From positions 1-52,654 of the forward strand of contig JACZKP010000104.1 in assembly GCA_014860005.1 (NCBI GenBank): a DNA stretch of 52,654 nt. The letters run 5' to 3'. Source of the DNA: Verrucomicrobiota bacterium. Lineage in GTDB: Bacteria > Verrucomicrobiota > Verrucomicrobiae > Limisphaerales > UBA11358. The translations under genes were made by a program, and so were the position numbers. The number at the start of each line of letters is the position of its first letter. Position 1 is the first letter of the stretch. The notes under the pieces are model-generated. The model made no database searches and was not told the origin of the DNA. It saw only the letters and a list, made by a program, of their open reading frames with translations. Of this stretch, positions 52,637 to 52,654 are shown piece by piece.

Positions 52637-52654
52637 CGGCGGTGGCTGTTCCGG

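Noticed and set aside
1..52654. CRISPR array to accompany cas3
   Set aside because: No regularly spaced direct repeats of about 28-37 bases were seen; any array must lie outside the window.

Overview
The window looks like chromosome from a member of the Verrucomicrobiota, most likely the Pedosphaerales/Limisphaerales group. This placement is an inference from gene style, not from a marker gene. The signs are GC-rich DNA, two PEP-CTERM proteins, large secreted proteins built from Ig-like modules and ending in a 'FYR' tail, Tat-exported MocA-type and TIM-barrel proteins, an NrdR-coupled orphan gene, and many short palindromic interspersed repeats. No rRNA, tRNA, CRISPR array or full insertion sequence was found.

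Layout. 1-118 is a repeat that recurs inverted at 52519-52636, and it truncates a Cas3 HD-domain gene. 0.9-3.2 kb: LOG-family protein, host-attachment-family protein and a lone hydrogenase maturation protease, all on the minus strand. 3.4-6.8 kb: glycolate oxidase genes glcD and glcF, separated by a decayed copy of the glcF 5' end and two small unknown genes. 7.3-14.2 kb: galE, a NamZ/DUF1343 lipoprotein, an OPT-family transporter, a TIM-barrel protein and a POT peptide transporter. 14.4-16.6 kb: a DUF6600-like lipoprotein, then a stretch of gene debris. 16.7-21.2 kb: PQQ-type beta-propeller protein, EF-hand protein and CehA/McbA-like metallohydrolase. 21.5-25.6 kb: PEP-CTERM protein and a coupled alpha/alpha-barrel protein plus MocA-like oxidoreductase. 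25.8-32.8 kb: housekeeping and small genes (gamma-carbonic anhydrase, MBL hydrolase, nrdR, HIT protein, aminotransferase, alpha/beta hydrolase, zinc ribbon). 32.0-37.6 kb: an ABC exporter operon (ATPase, 1309-aa permease, secreted protein). 37.8-39.9 kb: rnc, PEP-CTERM protein and a Cys-rich protein. 39.9-46.6 kb: tandem GHL10-type secreted glycosidase-like giants. 46.9-51.8 kb: cell-envelope genes (LTA-synthase-like sulfatase, PAP2 phosphatase, lipoprotein, dacB), then a DUF1232-like gene.

The most unusual signal is the density of palindromic elements of about 65-150 bp and their position relative to genes. Two 151-bp copies lie in frame inside one FtsX-type permease. A 129-bp copy lies in frame between the start codon and the signal peptide of a secreted protein. 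A 130-bp relative makes up much of the tail of an EF-hand protein. Two copies of a third family flank the ABC ATPase gene and supply its last codons. These elements appear to act as sources of new coding sequence, similar in concept to the Rickettsia palindromic elements. I see no convincing new defence or metabolic system. The small gene pair lodged between glcD and glcF is the best candidate for an undescribed module.
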